Assembly (NCBI GenBank): GCA_964358855.1
Contig: CAYHQQ010000002.1
Location: forward strand, 62,001 to 126,000
Source: UBA2396 sp038042175
GTDB lineage: Bacteria > Planctomycetota > Phycisphaerae > Phycisphaerales > UBA1924
DNA length: 64,000 nucleotides
Direction of reading: 5' to 3'
Shown: piece by piece, positions 35,978-43,755 of the stretch
Position numbering within the stretch: position 1 is the stretch's first letter
Layout: each line of letters begins with the position of its first letter
Program-made: the position numbers and the translations under genes
The notes under the pieces: generated by a model
Told to the model about the DNA's origin: nothing
Seen by the model: only the letters and a program-made list of their open reading frames with translations
Databases searched by the model: none

Positions 35978-37738
35978 TCACGCCCACGGGCGCCACCGCT
36001 GGGCGATCGGCACGCGCCGTCCGGAGCCAAACGCGACGGTTGTGAGCTTGAGCCCCACGGCCGCCTGCTTGCGCTTGTACTCCGACAGATCGATCAGTCG
36101 GCAGCACCGGTTGACCGTCGCGGGATCGAAACCAGTTTGCGTGACGATCGTGGACGGGCTCTGGCGCTTCTCGACGTACAGCTCGATGATGCGGTCGAGC
36201 GTGTCGTAGGGTGGGAGACTGTCCTGGTCGGTCTGGTTTGGGCGGAGCTCCGCCGAGGGAGCCTTGTCGATGGAGGATTCGGGGATGGGCGGGCGTGTCA
36301 AACCGGGAATGCCCAGGGACGCCGGGTTGGCGTTGATCCAGCGGGCCAGGCGGTACACCAGATCTTTGCTGACATCCGAGAGAACCGCGAGGCCCCCGTT
36401 CATGTCGCCGTAGAGCGTGCAGTAGCCGACGGCCAGCTCGCTCTTGTTTCCCGTGGTCAGCACGATCGCGCCCGTGCGATTGCTCAGAGCCATGAGGGCG
36501 GTGCCGCGGAGGCGCGACTGGATGTTCTCTTCCGTGAGATCGGGGAGCGTCCGGCCCAGCGCGTCGAACCCGGCGCTTTGCATCGCGGGGTCGAGCACGC
36601 TCCGGAAGCCGGCCATGGGTGGCTCGATGGGGACGACCATGAAGGGCGAGCCCAGACGGCTGGCGCTCTCGCGGGCGTCGCTCAGCGCGTGATCGGAAGA
36701 ATACGGACCGGGCATGGCGACGCCCAGCACGTTGGTAGGGCCTAGTGCGGCGGCGGCGATCACGACCGTCAGGGCCGAGTCGATCCCGCCAGAGAGTCCA
36801 AGGAGCGCCTTCTTGAACCCGGTCTTGCGGCAGTAGTCGCGGACACCCAGCACCAGGGCGCGATAGGCGAGCGACTCGTCGCTCGCGGAGAGAAGCGGGT
36901 CGAGTAGCGGGGCGGCATCCAGGGAGAGCAATCCATCGACACCGATGTCGACGATGGTCAAACCCTCCTCAAAGCCCGGTCCGGCCGCGATGAGGTTGCC
37001 AAGCGGGTCGAACACCGCGGCGTGCCCGTCGAAGATCAGATCATCGTTGCCTCCGACCTGATTGACGGCCGCGACGACGATCTTGTGGCGCCGAGCGTGG
37101 CAGCGGAGGATATCGCGGTGCTTGGCCCCCTTTCCCAGCACAAACGGGCTCGCCGAGGGGTTGATGATGATCGTTGCACCGGCGGCGACAAGTCCCGCGA
37201 CCGGATCGGCGCTGTCGAGGTACCGCTGGGCAAATCCTGCGTCCTCGCCCTTCCAGAGGTCCTCGCAGATCGAGAGACCGACGCGGACTGGGCCGAGCCT
37301 CGTCGGCACATCGATCACCACGGGCGAGTTGCCAGGGGTGAAGTACCGGTCCTCGTCGAAAACGTCGTAGGTCGGCAGAAGTCGCTTGTCATAGCGGGCC
37401 ACGATCGTGCCCGCGTGGCAGACCAGGAGCGAGTTGGCGATCGGACCGCCGGTCATGTGCGGCTCGCGCGCCGGCATGGGGCACCCAACGACGACCCAGA
37501 GGTTTCCGGGCGCTCGTGCCGCGATCTGACGCGCCGCCGCGCCGCACGCGGGGATGAATCCCTCCTGGAGCAGAAGGTCCTTGGGCGGATAGCCGGAGAT
37601 CGAGAGCTCGGGGAACACCACGAGTTCGACCCCTGCGCCGGCGGCGACGCCCGCGAATCGGAGGATCAACTCGACGTTGGCGTCGAGCTCGCCGATGGTG
37701 GGATTGATCTGACAGAGGGCCAGGCGCATCGCACCCAT
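35978..37738 (-). CDS. nadE: Glutamine-dependent NAD+ synthetase
   Basis: This 586-residue two-domain enzyme makes NAD+ from deamido-NAD+, ATP and glutamine. The N-terminal nitrilase-fold glutaminase has its Glu-Lys-Cys triad in FPELSISGYPP, YDKRLLPTYDVFDE and SICEDLW. The C-terminal NAD synthetase domain has the P-loop GLSGGIDSALT near residue 317, ENIQSRLRG, and TTGNKSELAVGYCTLYGDMNGG near 430. An ATG three codons later (37729) is the alternative start. It is divergent from the MATE transporter gene across 50 bp that must contain both promoters. Confidence 0.95.
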   Translation of the reverse strand: MGAMRLALCQINPTIGELDANVELILRFAGVAAGAGVELVVFPELSISGYPPKDLLLQEGFIPACGAAARQIAARAPGNLWVVVGCPMPAREPHMTGGPIANSLLVCHAGTIVARYDKRLLPTYDVFDEDRYFTPGNSPVVIDVPTRLGPVRVGLSICEDLWKGEDAGFAQRYLDSADPVAGLVAAGATIIINPSASPFVLGKGAKHRDILRCHARRHKIVVAAVNQVGGNDDLIFDGHAAVFDPLGNLIAAGPGFEEGLTIVDIGVDGLLSLDAAPLLDPLLSASDESLAYRALVLGVRDYCRKTGFKKALLGLSGGIDSALTVVIAAAALGPTNVLGVAMPGPYSSDHALSDARESASRLGSPFMVVPIEPPMAGFRSVLDPAMQSAGFDALGRTLPDLTEENIQSRLRGTALMALSNRTGAIVLTTGNKSELAVGYCTLYGDMNGGLAVLSDVSKDLVYRLARWINANPASLGIPGLTRPPIPESSIDKAPSAELRPNQTDQDSLPPYDTLDRIIELYVEKRQSPSTIVTQTGFDPATVNRCCRLIDLSEYKRKQAAVGLKLTTVAFGSGRRVPIAQRWRPWA

Positions 37739-37788
37739 CGTAGTGGTCCATCGAGGGATCGACTTGCCTCATCCCCTACCATCGCCCC

Positions 37789-39300
37789 GTGTCTGAACAA
37801 CCGCCCACACTTCTGCCCGTTGCTCCGGCGGTCTCGCCCCTGGCCGAGCTGCTGTCGATCGCGGGTCCGTCAGTCGCGACGATGGCCTCGTACACGCTCA
37901 TGACGTTCACCGACAAGTGGCTCGTGAGCCGCCTGGGGCCCGAGCTTGTCGGGGCCCAGGGCAACGGAGGGCTCGCCGCGTGGGTGCCGCAGTCGATGAT
38001 GTACGGCACGCTCCAGATCATCAACACCTACGTCGCCCAGAACATGGGCGCGGGTCGTCGGGAGCGCGGGGCGGCGTACGTGTGGAACGGCATCTGGCTC
38101 TCGATCATCTTCTGGCTTCTGCTGCAACCCTACACGCTGCTTCTCCCTGGAATCTTCGCTCTCGCCAAGGTTGACGCCCAGCAGGCCGAGCTGGCGACGC
38201 AGTACGGACGCGTGCTGATCTACGGGTGCGTGCTCAACATGGCGACGCGGGCCCTCTCGCAGTTCTTCTTCGGCACCCATCAGGCCCGGGTCGTCATGAT
38301 CGCGGGCATCGTCGCCAACGTCATCAACCTCTTTGTCGCGGCGGTGCTCGTCTTCGGCAACGGTCCGATTCCCGAGGATCTGGGCCGGTTCGGCCGGGTC
38401 GTCGGCGCGATCGGGCGATGGGCCGACATCGCGCCCATGGGCATCGTCGGCTCGGCGTGGGGCACGGTGATCGCCACGTTCGTGGAGCTCGCGATCCCAC
38501 TCGCCGTGTTCCTCTCGCCCAGGATAAACGCTCAATTCGGGACGCGCCGGGCATGGCGTTGGTCCTGGCCGCACATCCGCGACATCGTGAGGCTCGGCTG
38601 GCCGGGCGGAGCGATGTTCGCCAACGAGATGGTCTGCTGGGGTTTCTTCATGGTCTATCTCGTGAGCCACTTCGGCAAGGCCCACTCGTCCGCCGGTTGG
38701 ATTGCCCACCAGTACATGTCGCTCTCGTTCATGCCCGCCGTGGGGATCTCCGTCGCGACCACCGCCCTGGTGGGCAAGTACATCGGCATGGGCAGGCACG
38801 ATCTGGCCGAGCATCGCTTCTGGCTCTCCCTCAAGTTCGCCGCGGGGTACATGGGACTCTGCGGCATCATCTTCGTCGTCTTTCGAGGGCCCTTGATCGG
38901 GCTCTTCATCGAGAACGACACCGCACCCGGGATCGCGAGTGAGATCGTCCGGCTTGGTTCGATGATGCTCATCGCCACCGCGGCCTTTCAGCTCTTTGAT
39001 GCCGGCGCCATGGTCACCAGCGGCGCCCTTCGCGGTGCGGGTGACACGTTCTTCCCGGGTCTGGCCACGGTCGTGGCGTCGTGGGGGATTATCGTCGGCG
39101 GCGGACTCCTCATGATCGATCAGTTCCCCAAGCTCGAATCCATCGGCCCGTGGATCGCGGCGGCCGCGTACATCTTCTCGCTCTGTGTGTTGCTCCTGGG
39201 GCGGTTCCTGACGGGAAGATGGCGGGCGATCAGGCTCCTGGAGCACTCCCCTGGGGCCGAGCCGACACAGGCGGCCGGGAGCACGACCGACGGCATTTGA
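37789..39300 (+). CDS. MATE-family efflux transporter
   Basis: The 503-residue polytopic protein starts with GTG. It shows the two-fold MATE arrangement of six plus six helices: PLAELLSIAGPSVATMASYTLMTFTDKWLVSR at the start, and the second-half equivalent DIVRLGWPGGAMFANEMVCWGFFMVY near residue 265. SFMPAVGISVATTALVGKYIG follows. MATE proteins export cationic drugs, dyes or endogenous metabolites by Na+ or H+ antiport. The substrate cannot be inferred. It is followed by a 173-bp gap with a palindrome and the promoter of the TPR-alpha-CTD gene. Confidence 0.9.
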   Translation: MSEQPPTLLPVAPAVSPLAELLSIAGPSVATMASYTLMTFTDKWLVSRLGPELVGAQGNGGLAAWVPQSMMYGTLQIINTYVAQNMGAGRRERGAAYVWNGIWLSIIFWLLLQPYTLLLPGIFALAKVDAQQAELATQYGRVLIYGCVLNMATRALSQFFFGTHQARVVMIAGIVANVINLFVAAVLVFGNGPIPEDLGRFGRVVGAIGRWADIAPMGIVGSAWGTVIATFVELAIPLAVFLSPRINAQFGTRRAWRWSWPHIRDIVRLGWPGGAMFANEMVCWGFFMVYLVSHFGKAHSSAGWIAHQYMSLSFMPAVGISVATTALVGKYIGMGRHDLAEHRFWLSLKFAAGYMGLCGIIFVVFRGPLIGLFIENDTAPGIASEIVRLGSMMLIATAAFQLFDAGAMVTSGALRGAGDTFFPGLATVVASWGIIVGGGLLMIDQFPKLESIGPWIAAAAYIFSLCVLLLGRFLTGRWRAIRLLEHSPGAEPTQAAGSTTDGI

Positions 39301-39337
39301 GCGGATGTGGGAAGATGGGGGATCAGGGGGTGCCGAG

Positions 39338-39356
39338 CGCGAAAATTATTTTCGCG
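39338..39356. promoter_or_regulatory. Perfect 19-bp AT-centred palindrome
   Basis: CGCGAAAAT-T-ATTTTCGCG is a perfect inverted repeat with an AT-rich core, unusual in this GC-rich window. It lies 38 bp after the MATE stop and 39 bp before the candidate -35 of the TPR-alpha-CTD gene. It may be an operator for that promoter, or a hairpin ending MATE transcription, although no T-run follows. Confidence 0.55.
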
Positions 39357-39394
39357 AGGCGGTCGTTCTGTTCGGGTTCCGGCTGGAACGCGCC

Positions 39395-39422
39395 TTGATC
39401 CCAATCAGCTTCGCGCTAGAGT
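39395..39422 (+). promoter_or_regulatory. Candidate housekeeping promoter of the TPR-alpha-CTD gene
   Basis: TTGATC at 39395 and TAGAGT at 39417 are separated by 16 bp and each match the consensus at four of six positions. Transcription would begin near 39430, giving a ~45-nt leader with the GGGAG ribosome binding sequence 7 nt before the ATG at 39474. Confidence 0.45.
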
Positions 39423-39473
39423 GAAATGAAGGCTCTCGCGAAGGGGAGCTTGAAACCTTTATGGGAGTTTTCG

Positions 39474-40412
39474 ATGCCTCACGATCCGCTGGACACGGTG
39501 ATCGGTGTGACTGAGTCGGCCAAGCGGGACACCGCCGCGGCCGCAAAGCACGTTCAGGCGGCGCAGGCCGCGGAGAAGAGCGGCGACCGCGCTCTGGCGG
39601 TGGCGGAGTACCGCAAGGCGGCCTCGGCCGATCAGGGCAACGCGTACGTGATGTTCCGTCTGGCGTACCACCTGGACCTCCTGGGCGAGGAGGACGAGGC
39701 GCTCTCGCTCTACGAGCGGTCGATCGAGACCCCGCCCGCCAACATCAACTCCTTGGTCAATCTCGCGATCATGTACGAGGACCGCGGCGACTTCCTGCGG
39801 GCCGAGCGGTGCCTGCGTCAGGTCCTGGACACCAACCCCAACCACCCCCGCGCGGGCCTGTACATGAAGGACGTGATGGCGGCCAAGGACATGATCATCG
39901 AGGAGGAGCCCGACCGCGACCACTTCAAGCGCAAGGCCCTGCTCGACACGCCGGTGACCGACTTTGAGCTCTCGGTCCGGGCCCGCACGTGCCTGAAGAA
40001 GATGAACATCCGCACACTGGGCGATCTCCTGCGGATCACCGAGGCCGAGCTGATGAGCTACAAGAACTTCGGCGAGAGCAGCCTCGTCGAGATCAAGAAA
40101 ATGCTCACGGTCCGCGGGCTCAAGCTCGGGCAGGGCCTCGAGGACGCCCACCGCGCCGCCCGCCGGGCTCTCTCCGAGCAGTACAAGGGCACCAACAAGG
40201 AAGTGTCGCTCGGCAAGCCCGTCAGCGAGCTCGCCCTTTCCGTCCGGGCCCGCAAGGCCCTGCAAATGCTCAACATCCAGACCCTGGGCGACCTGGCCAG
40301 CCACACCGAGGCCGAGCTGATGGGTGTCAAGAACTTCGGCGCGACGAGCCTCAAGGAGGTTCGCGAGCAGCTGGGCGTCAACGGCCTTGCCCTTCGCGTG
40401 CTCGAGGCCTGA
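39474..40412 (+). CDS. TPR protein with two RNA polymerase alpha C-terminal domains
   Basis: The 312-residue protein starts at 39474 with GGGAG 7 nt upstream. Residues ~20-150 are tetratricopeptide repeats (NAYVMFRLAYHLDLLGEEDEAL; SLVNLAIMYEDRGDFLRAER). Residues ~158-222 and ~247-309 are two copies of the RNA polymerase alpha-CTD, each with FELSVRARTCLKKMNIRTLG- or LALSVRARKALQMLNIQTLG-type helix-hairpin-helix cores. The DNA-contacting Arg of the VR motif is kept in both; the Asn three residues later is Thr or Lys. No RNA polymerase core parts are present, so it is not RpoA. It may bind UP-element-like DNA or sigma factors while the TPR recruits a partner. Such fusions occur in planctomycetes with no assigned role. 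Confidence 0.88.
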   Translation: MPHDPLDTVIGVTESAKRDTAAAAKHVQAAQAAEKSGDRALAVAEYRKAASADQGNAYVMFRLAYHLDLLGEEDEALSLYERSIETPPANINSLVNLAIMYEDRGDFLRAERCLRQVLDTNPNHPRAGLYMKDVMAAKDMIIEEEPDRDHFKRKALLDTPVTDFELSVRARTCLKKMNIRTLGDLLRITEAELMSYKNFGESSLVEIKKMLTVRGLKLGQGLEDAHRAARRALSEQYKGTNKEVSLGKPVSELALSVRARKALQMLNIQTLGDLASHTEAELMGVKNFGATSLKEVREQLGVNGLALRVLEA

Positions 40413-40435
40413 TCCACACTCCAATGCGACCCCAA

Positions 40436-40458
40436 AGGCCGAGGCCCAGCCTCGGCCT
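40436..40458. terminator. Rho-independent terminator, TPR-alpha-CTD and BFD-like genes
   Basis: AGGCCGAGGC-CCA-GCCTCGGCCT is a perfect 10-bp stem with a three-base loop, 24 bp after the TPR-alpha-CTD stop. It is flanked by CAAA on the left and CTTTC on the right, so it could stop transcription from both convergent genes. The U-run is short. Confidence 0.7.
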
Positions 40459-40472
40459 CTTTCATGCGCCGA

Positions 40473-40754
40473 TCAGAGCTCCTGCGTCGCCTCCGGGCCC
40501 CGGGTGCCCGTCGCGCGATACTTCGCACGCTCCTCGATGTATTTCTCAGGGCTGACCCTGAGGTCGGGCGTCTCGCCTCGCTGGTGCATGGCGTGCAGGT
40601 GCTTGAGGAACGGGACGCACCACTGGCATCCCGTGCCCGCCGAGAGGCAATCGGAGATGAGCGAGGCGACGGGCGGATTCTCGCGCGCCAGGAAGTGTCG
40701 GATCTTCCTGAGCGAGACATGGAAACAGAGACAGACGTGGTCGTCGGGGTCCAT
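40473..40754 (-). CDS. BFD-like [2Fe-2S]-binding protein
   Basis: This 93-residue protein resembles bacterioferritin-associated ferredoxin. Cysteines lie in VCLCFHVSLRKIRHFL (C-x-C, residues 8 and 10) and GTGCQWC (C-x2-C near 42 and 45), with the helical spacing expected of a BFD [2Fe-2S] fold. BFD reduces bacterioferritin to release iron; similar domains also occur as subunits of larger oxidoreductases. No bacterioferritin gene is nearby. The C-terminal ~40 residues after the domain (RVSPEKYIEERAKYR) are a charged tail. It is divergent from tsaE across 108 bp. Confidence 0.8.
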   Translation of the reverse strand: MDPDDHVCLCFHVSLRKIRHFLARENPPVASLISDCLSAGTGCQWCVPFLKHLHAMHQRGETPDLRVSPEKYIEERAKYRATGTRGPEATQEL

Positions 40755-40862
40755 GGGTGTGCCGCCGGTTCATCGGTCGCCAGAAGAGCCGCCACGCGGC
40801 CTCAGGCTCAAGAGACGTTAGGTTCATCGGGGCCGAATCGCGTGCCTTGCTATCGTTGCCGC

Positions 40863-41525
40863 ATGATCGAGGTTCGGCGACTCTGCGAGTCAGCGCTGCA
40901 CACCGAGGCCCTGGCCAGGGGGCTGGCGGCGGTGCTTCGCGCGGGTGACCGCGTGGCCCTCTCGGGCGAGATGGGAGCGGGAAAGACGACCTTTGTCCGC
41001 GGGCTTGCGGCCGGCCTGGGCGGCGACCAGCGCCTGGTCTCGAGCCCGACCTTCGTGACCGTCAACATCTATCCGCTGACTGGCTGCACCCCCGATGCTC
41101 CGGCCGAGCTCGTCCACGCGGATTTCTTCCGCCTCACGGGCGACAGCGACCTGGACGCTCTTGGGTGGGATCGGCTTGTGCATCCAAGGTCGGTCGTCGT
41201 CGCCGAATGGCCGACCCACGCGCCGGGCGCCCTGGGTGACTCCGCGTCGGTCGCGCAGGTCTCGCTCAGCGTGGCGGGCGAAGAGTCTCGCGAGATCACG
41301 CTCGCGCTTCCCAACGCCTGGTCCAGTCGAACGCCCGTGGCGTTGTTGGTCGCCAATTTGCCCACGGTCTGCCGCGTGACGGGGCGCCCGGTCGCGCCGA
41401 CCTCGCCGACCTACCCGTTCTTCGACGAGCGTGCGAAGATGGCGGATCTTGGGCGGTGGCTCAGCGGCGGGTACTCGCTGAGCCGCGACGCCGAGGCGTC
41501 CGACTTTGAAGAGGGCGCGGGTTGA
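40863..41525 (+). CDS. tsaE: TsaE (t6A biosynthesis ATPase) fused to a degenerate YacG-like zinc ribbon
   Basis: Residues 1-160 are TsaE, the P-loop ATPase that drives turnover of TsaB-TsaD in t6A synthesis. The Walker A is SGEMGAGKTTF (residues 34-44); SSPTFVTVNIYP, HADFFRLTG and VVVAEWPTH follow in the right order. TsaE is usually ~150 residues, but this protein has 220. The extra part (CRVTGRPVAPTSPTYPFF and DLGRWLSGGYSL, residues 170-206) matches the gyrase inhibitor YacG in layout, including its acidic tail. Of the four YacG zinc cysteines only Cys170 remains; the others are Thr173, Phe187 and Ala191. The fusion is seen directly; a function for the tail is unknown. exbB follows after 49 bp. 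Confidence 0.88.
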   Translation: MIEVRRLCESALHTEALARGLAAVLRAGDRVALSGEMGAGKTTFVRGLAAGLGGDQRLVSSPTFVTVNIYPLTGCTPDAPAELVHADFFRLTGDSDLDALGWDRLVHPRSVVVAEWPTHAPGALGDSASVAQVSLSVAGEESREITLALPNAWSSRTPVALLVANLPTVCRVTGRPVAPTSPTYPFFDERAKMADLGRWLSGGYSLSRDAEASDFEEGAG

Positions 41526-41574
41526 GCCATTCGCCTCGAATGCCGAGGGGGTCCGGGACCGGTACGATCGGCGG

Positions 41575-42285
41575 ATGGAACCGATACTCGCGATGTTGCC
41601 GGCCGAAACTGCTTCCGGGGGGACGGGCGGGCTGTGGGGGCTTTTCACGCAGTCGTTCGACGCGTTCACGGTGGTGCTGCTCGTGGGCTCGGTGGTCGGG
41701 CTCGCGTGGGTGGTTCGCACGATCGTTGAGGTTCGTGAGGCGGCTATCGTGCCGGCCAGGCCGCTGTGTGTGATCATCGACGCGGCCGACGCCGGGCGGT
41801 GGGACGAGCTGCGCGGCTTTGTGGCCTCGGACGATTCGATGCCCTCGCTCATCCTGCGTCAGGCGCTCTCGCGTCGAAGCTACGACAAGTCGGCGATGCG
41901 CGAGCTCGCCGAGCTCGCGGCGTCGGAGGAATCGTCCCGCTGGTTCCGCAAGATCGAGCTGCTCAACGTCATCGGGAATCTCGGCCCGCTCGTGGGGCTG
42001 GCGGGCACAGTCTGGGGGATGATTCTCGCGTTCACCGCCTTGGGCGAGGTGGGTGGCCAGGCGGGCCCGACCGATCTCTCCCTTGGCATCTCCAAGGCCC
42101 TTTTCCACACCCTGCTTGGGCTGTGTCTGGCCATCCCGTGTCTCTTCGCCTACGGCATCTATCGATCGGTGATCGACCGGCACTGCACCCGTGCCATGGT
42201 CGTGGCGGCCAAGGTGATCGAGCAGCATCCCGGCGAGGCCAGCGGCACCACGCGGGAGCTTGAGACAATCGCGGCGGGCGCCTGA
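41575..42285 (+). CDS. exbB: MotA/TolQ/ExbB-family proton channel protein
   Basis: This 236-residue protein has an N-terminal helix at about residues 24-45 (FTVVLLVGSVVGLAWVV). After a cytoplasmic domain come two further helices near the C-terminus: IELLNVIGNLGPLVGLAGTVWGMILAF and FHTLLGLCLAIPCLFAYGIY. The GPLVGLAGTVWGM segment with its TVWGM turn is the family signature. With the two ExbD-like proteins next door it would form an inner-membrane proton-driven motor that energises outer-membrane transport or envelope maintenance. No TonB is encoded nearby. The start at 41575 is chosen because the upstream part of the frame overlaps tsaE. Confidence 0.9.
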   Translation: MEPILAMLPAETASGGTGGLWGLFTQSFDAFTVVLLVGSVVGLAWVVRTIVEVREAAIVPARPLCVIIDAADAGRWDELRGFVASDDSMPSLILRQALSRRSYDKSAMRELAELAASEESSRWFRKIELLNVIGNLGPLVGLAGTVWGMILAFTALGEVGGQAGPTDLSLGISKALFHTLLGLCLAIPCLFAYGIYRSVIDRHCTRAMVVAAKVIEQHPGEASGTTRELETIAAGA

Positions 42286-42307
42286 GCCCATTCCGGCAGA
42301 ATCATCG

Positions 42308-42736
42308 ATGAGAATCAGACGCCATCACCACCCGAGCTCGGGGCACATCAACGTGACCCCGCTCATCGACGTGGTGATGTGCCTGATCGTCTTCTACCTC
42401 ATCGTCGGAAGGCTTGCAACCCAGCATGCCAGGCCGATCTCTCTGCCCTCGACGGGCGTGGGTGATTCGGAGTCCAAGCCGCGGCTCGTGCTCAATGTCG
42501 CCAGGCCCGAGGGCGAGGGCCAGGGCGTCGTGCTGTCGCTGGGCGACCAGCCCGTGACCATCGGCGAGCTTGTCGGACAGCTCAAGGCAAGGCTCGGCGA
42601 GCCGCCGCGGGGCGAGCTTGCGATCCGCGCCGATCGGCGCCTGGCTTGGGGGAGCGTGCAGCCGGTCGTCGAGGCGTGCCGGGCTGCCGGGCTGCCGGGC
42701 GTCAAGCTCGTCACCGAGAAGGGGGCGGCCAAGTGA
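42308..42736 (+). CDS. exbD: ExbD/TolR-family protein (first copy)
   Basis: The 142-residue protein has the ExbD layout: a short cytoplasmic start, HINVTPLIDVVMCLIVFYLIVGRL as the single transmembrane helix with the proton-path Asp (LID), and a periplasmic domain. The periplasmic domain ends with GSVQPVVEACRAAGLPGVKLVTEK. It anchors the ExbB motor to the periplasm and peptidoglycan. It starts 23 bp after exbB and its stop overlaps the next exbD start (GTGA at 42733-42736). The start at 42308 removes an upstream part without ExbD character. Confidence 0.9.
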   Translation: MRIRRHHHPSSGHINVTPLIDVVMCLIVFYLIVGRLATQHARPISLPSTGVGDSESKPRLVLNVARPEGEGQGVVLSLGDQPVTIGELVGQLKARLGEPPRGELAIRADRRLAWGSVQPVVEACRAAGLPGVKLVTEKGAAK

Positions 42737-43209
42737 GAAAGCCGTTCCGCAACAGGTCCGCCGTCGCGATCCACGACACGCACATCGGCCCCAACATGAC
42801 GCCGATGGTCGACGTGGTCATGGTCATCCTGATCTTCTTCATGGCCAGCGCCGCGCTCATGGGCCCCGAGTGGTTGCTTCGCACCGCCCTGCCGTCGCGC
42901 AAGGCCGCCGCTTCCGCGGCGCTGCAGGACATCGTGCCGGTCCTGGCGACCTTGGACTCGAATCCCGACGGGTCGATCCTGGTGAGGCTCACCATCGGCA
43001 CGGGTGATCAACGCAAGACCCAGGAATTCCCGATCGAAGAGATCGAATCGACCCTCGTGGCCCTGGCCAGGACGCACGGGGCGGACAAGCTGGCGATCAG
43101 CCTCTCGCCCGGCGCCAGCGTGTCGTACGAGGCGGTGGTCAGGGTTCACGAGGCGTGCGCCAGAGCCGGCGTTGCCCGCGTGGGCGTCGCGCCAGCCAGG
43201 GACCGCTGA
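42733..43209 (+). CDS. exbD: ExbD/TolR-family protein (second copy)
   Basis: Starting at the GTG at 42733 (158 aa), this protein has IGPNMTPMVDVVMVILIFFMASAAL as its transmembrane helix with the proton-path Asp and a periplasmic domain ending VSYEAVVRVHEACARAGVARVGV. It is clearly a paralogue of the preceding gene but distinct in sequence, so the two could form a hetero-oligomeric ExbD assembly. Translation is coupled by a 4-bp overlap. It ends 6 bp before the convergent Fur-like gene stop. Confidence 0.9.
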   Translation: MRKPFRNRSAVAIHDTHIGPNMTPMVDVVMVILIFFMASAALMGPEWLLRTALPSRKAAASAALQDIVPVLATLDSNPDGSILVRLTIGTGDQRKTQEFPIEEIESTLVALARTHGADKLAISLSPGASVSYEAVVRVHEACARAGVARVGVAPARDR

Positions 43210-43214
43210 GCCCA

Positions 43215-43697
43215 CTACTTCGACGACGCCTTTCTCACCGCAAAGATCTGGAGATTGTGTCCCTGCGCGGTCAGCCCGTGCTCTTTGCACACGCGATCGC
43301 GGATCGCCGCAAGCTCGGGAACATCGATCGCGATCACCTCGCCCTCGTCGACCACGACGAGCAGATCGTTGGGCGAGGCGCCGTACACGAGCTGATAGTG
43401 GGCCTGCTCCTTGTTCACCAGCACCCGCCGGATGATCCCCGCCTCGACCAGCAGCTTGATCGTGCGGTAGACCGTGGCCTTGGAGACGCGGAAGGACCCG
43501 CCCCGCAGCTTCTCGATCAACTCCTCGGCCTCGAAAAGCCCCTCCTTGCGGACGATCAGGTCGAGAATCTGGGCACGTTCGGGGGTGTACTTCTGCCCCG
43601 AGGCCTTGATCGCGCGACGGAAGATCGCGCAAAGCGGCTCGACGATCGTGATGTCCGGTGGGCCCGAGGGCGACATTGCTGCTGACGGGGTCGGCAT
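43215..43697 (-). CDS. Fur-family regulator with degenerate metal-binding motif
   Basis: The 160-residue protein has the Fur winged-helix half intact: YTPERAQILDLIVRKEGLFEAEELIEKL, then VSKATVYRTIKLLVEAGIIRRV. In the dimerisation half the family's HHDHxxCxxC stretch reads GASPNDLLVVVDEGEV, so the central His cluster and both Cys residues of the structural zinc site are missing. Later ligand positions still hold His140 (KEHG) and His147 (GHNL). It may bind DNA without classical iron/zinc sensing, or sense something else. The gene is convergent with the exb genes and divergent from the GT-C transferase gene; control of either is inference. Confidence 0.83.
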   Translation of the reverse strand: MPTPSAAMSPSGPPDITIVEPLCAIFRRAIKASGQKYTPERAQILDLIVRKEGLFEAEELIEKLRGGSFRVSKATVYRTIKLLVEAGIIRRVLVNKEQAHYQLVYGASPNDLLVVVDEGEVIAIDVPELAAIRDRVCKEHGLTAQGHNLQIFAVRKASSK

Positions 43698-43755
43698 GAA
43701 CGTATCCTAAGTGCCTCGCGGACCGCCCGCCCCACACGCCCACCGGACCCGCCAC

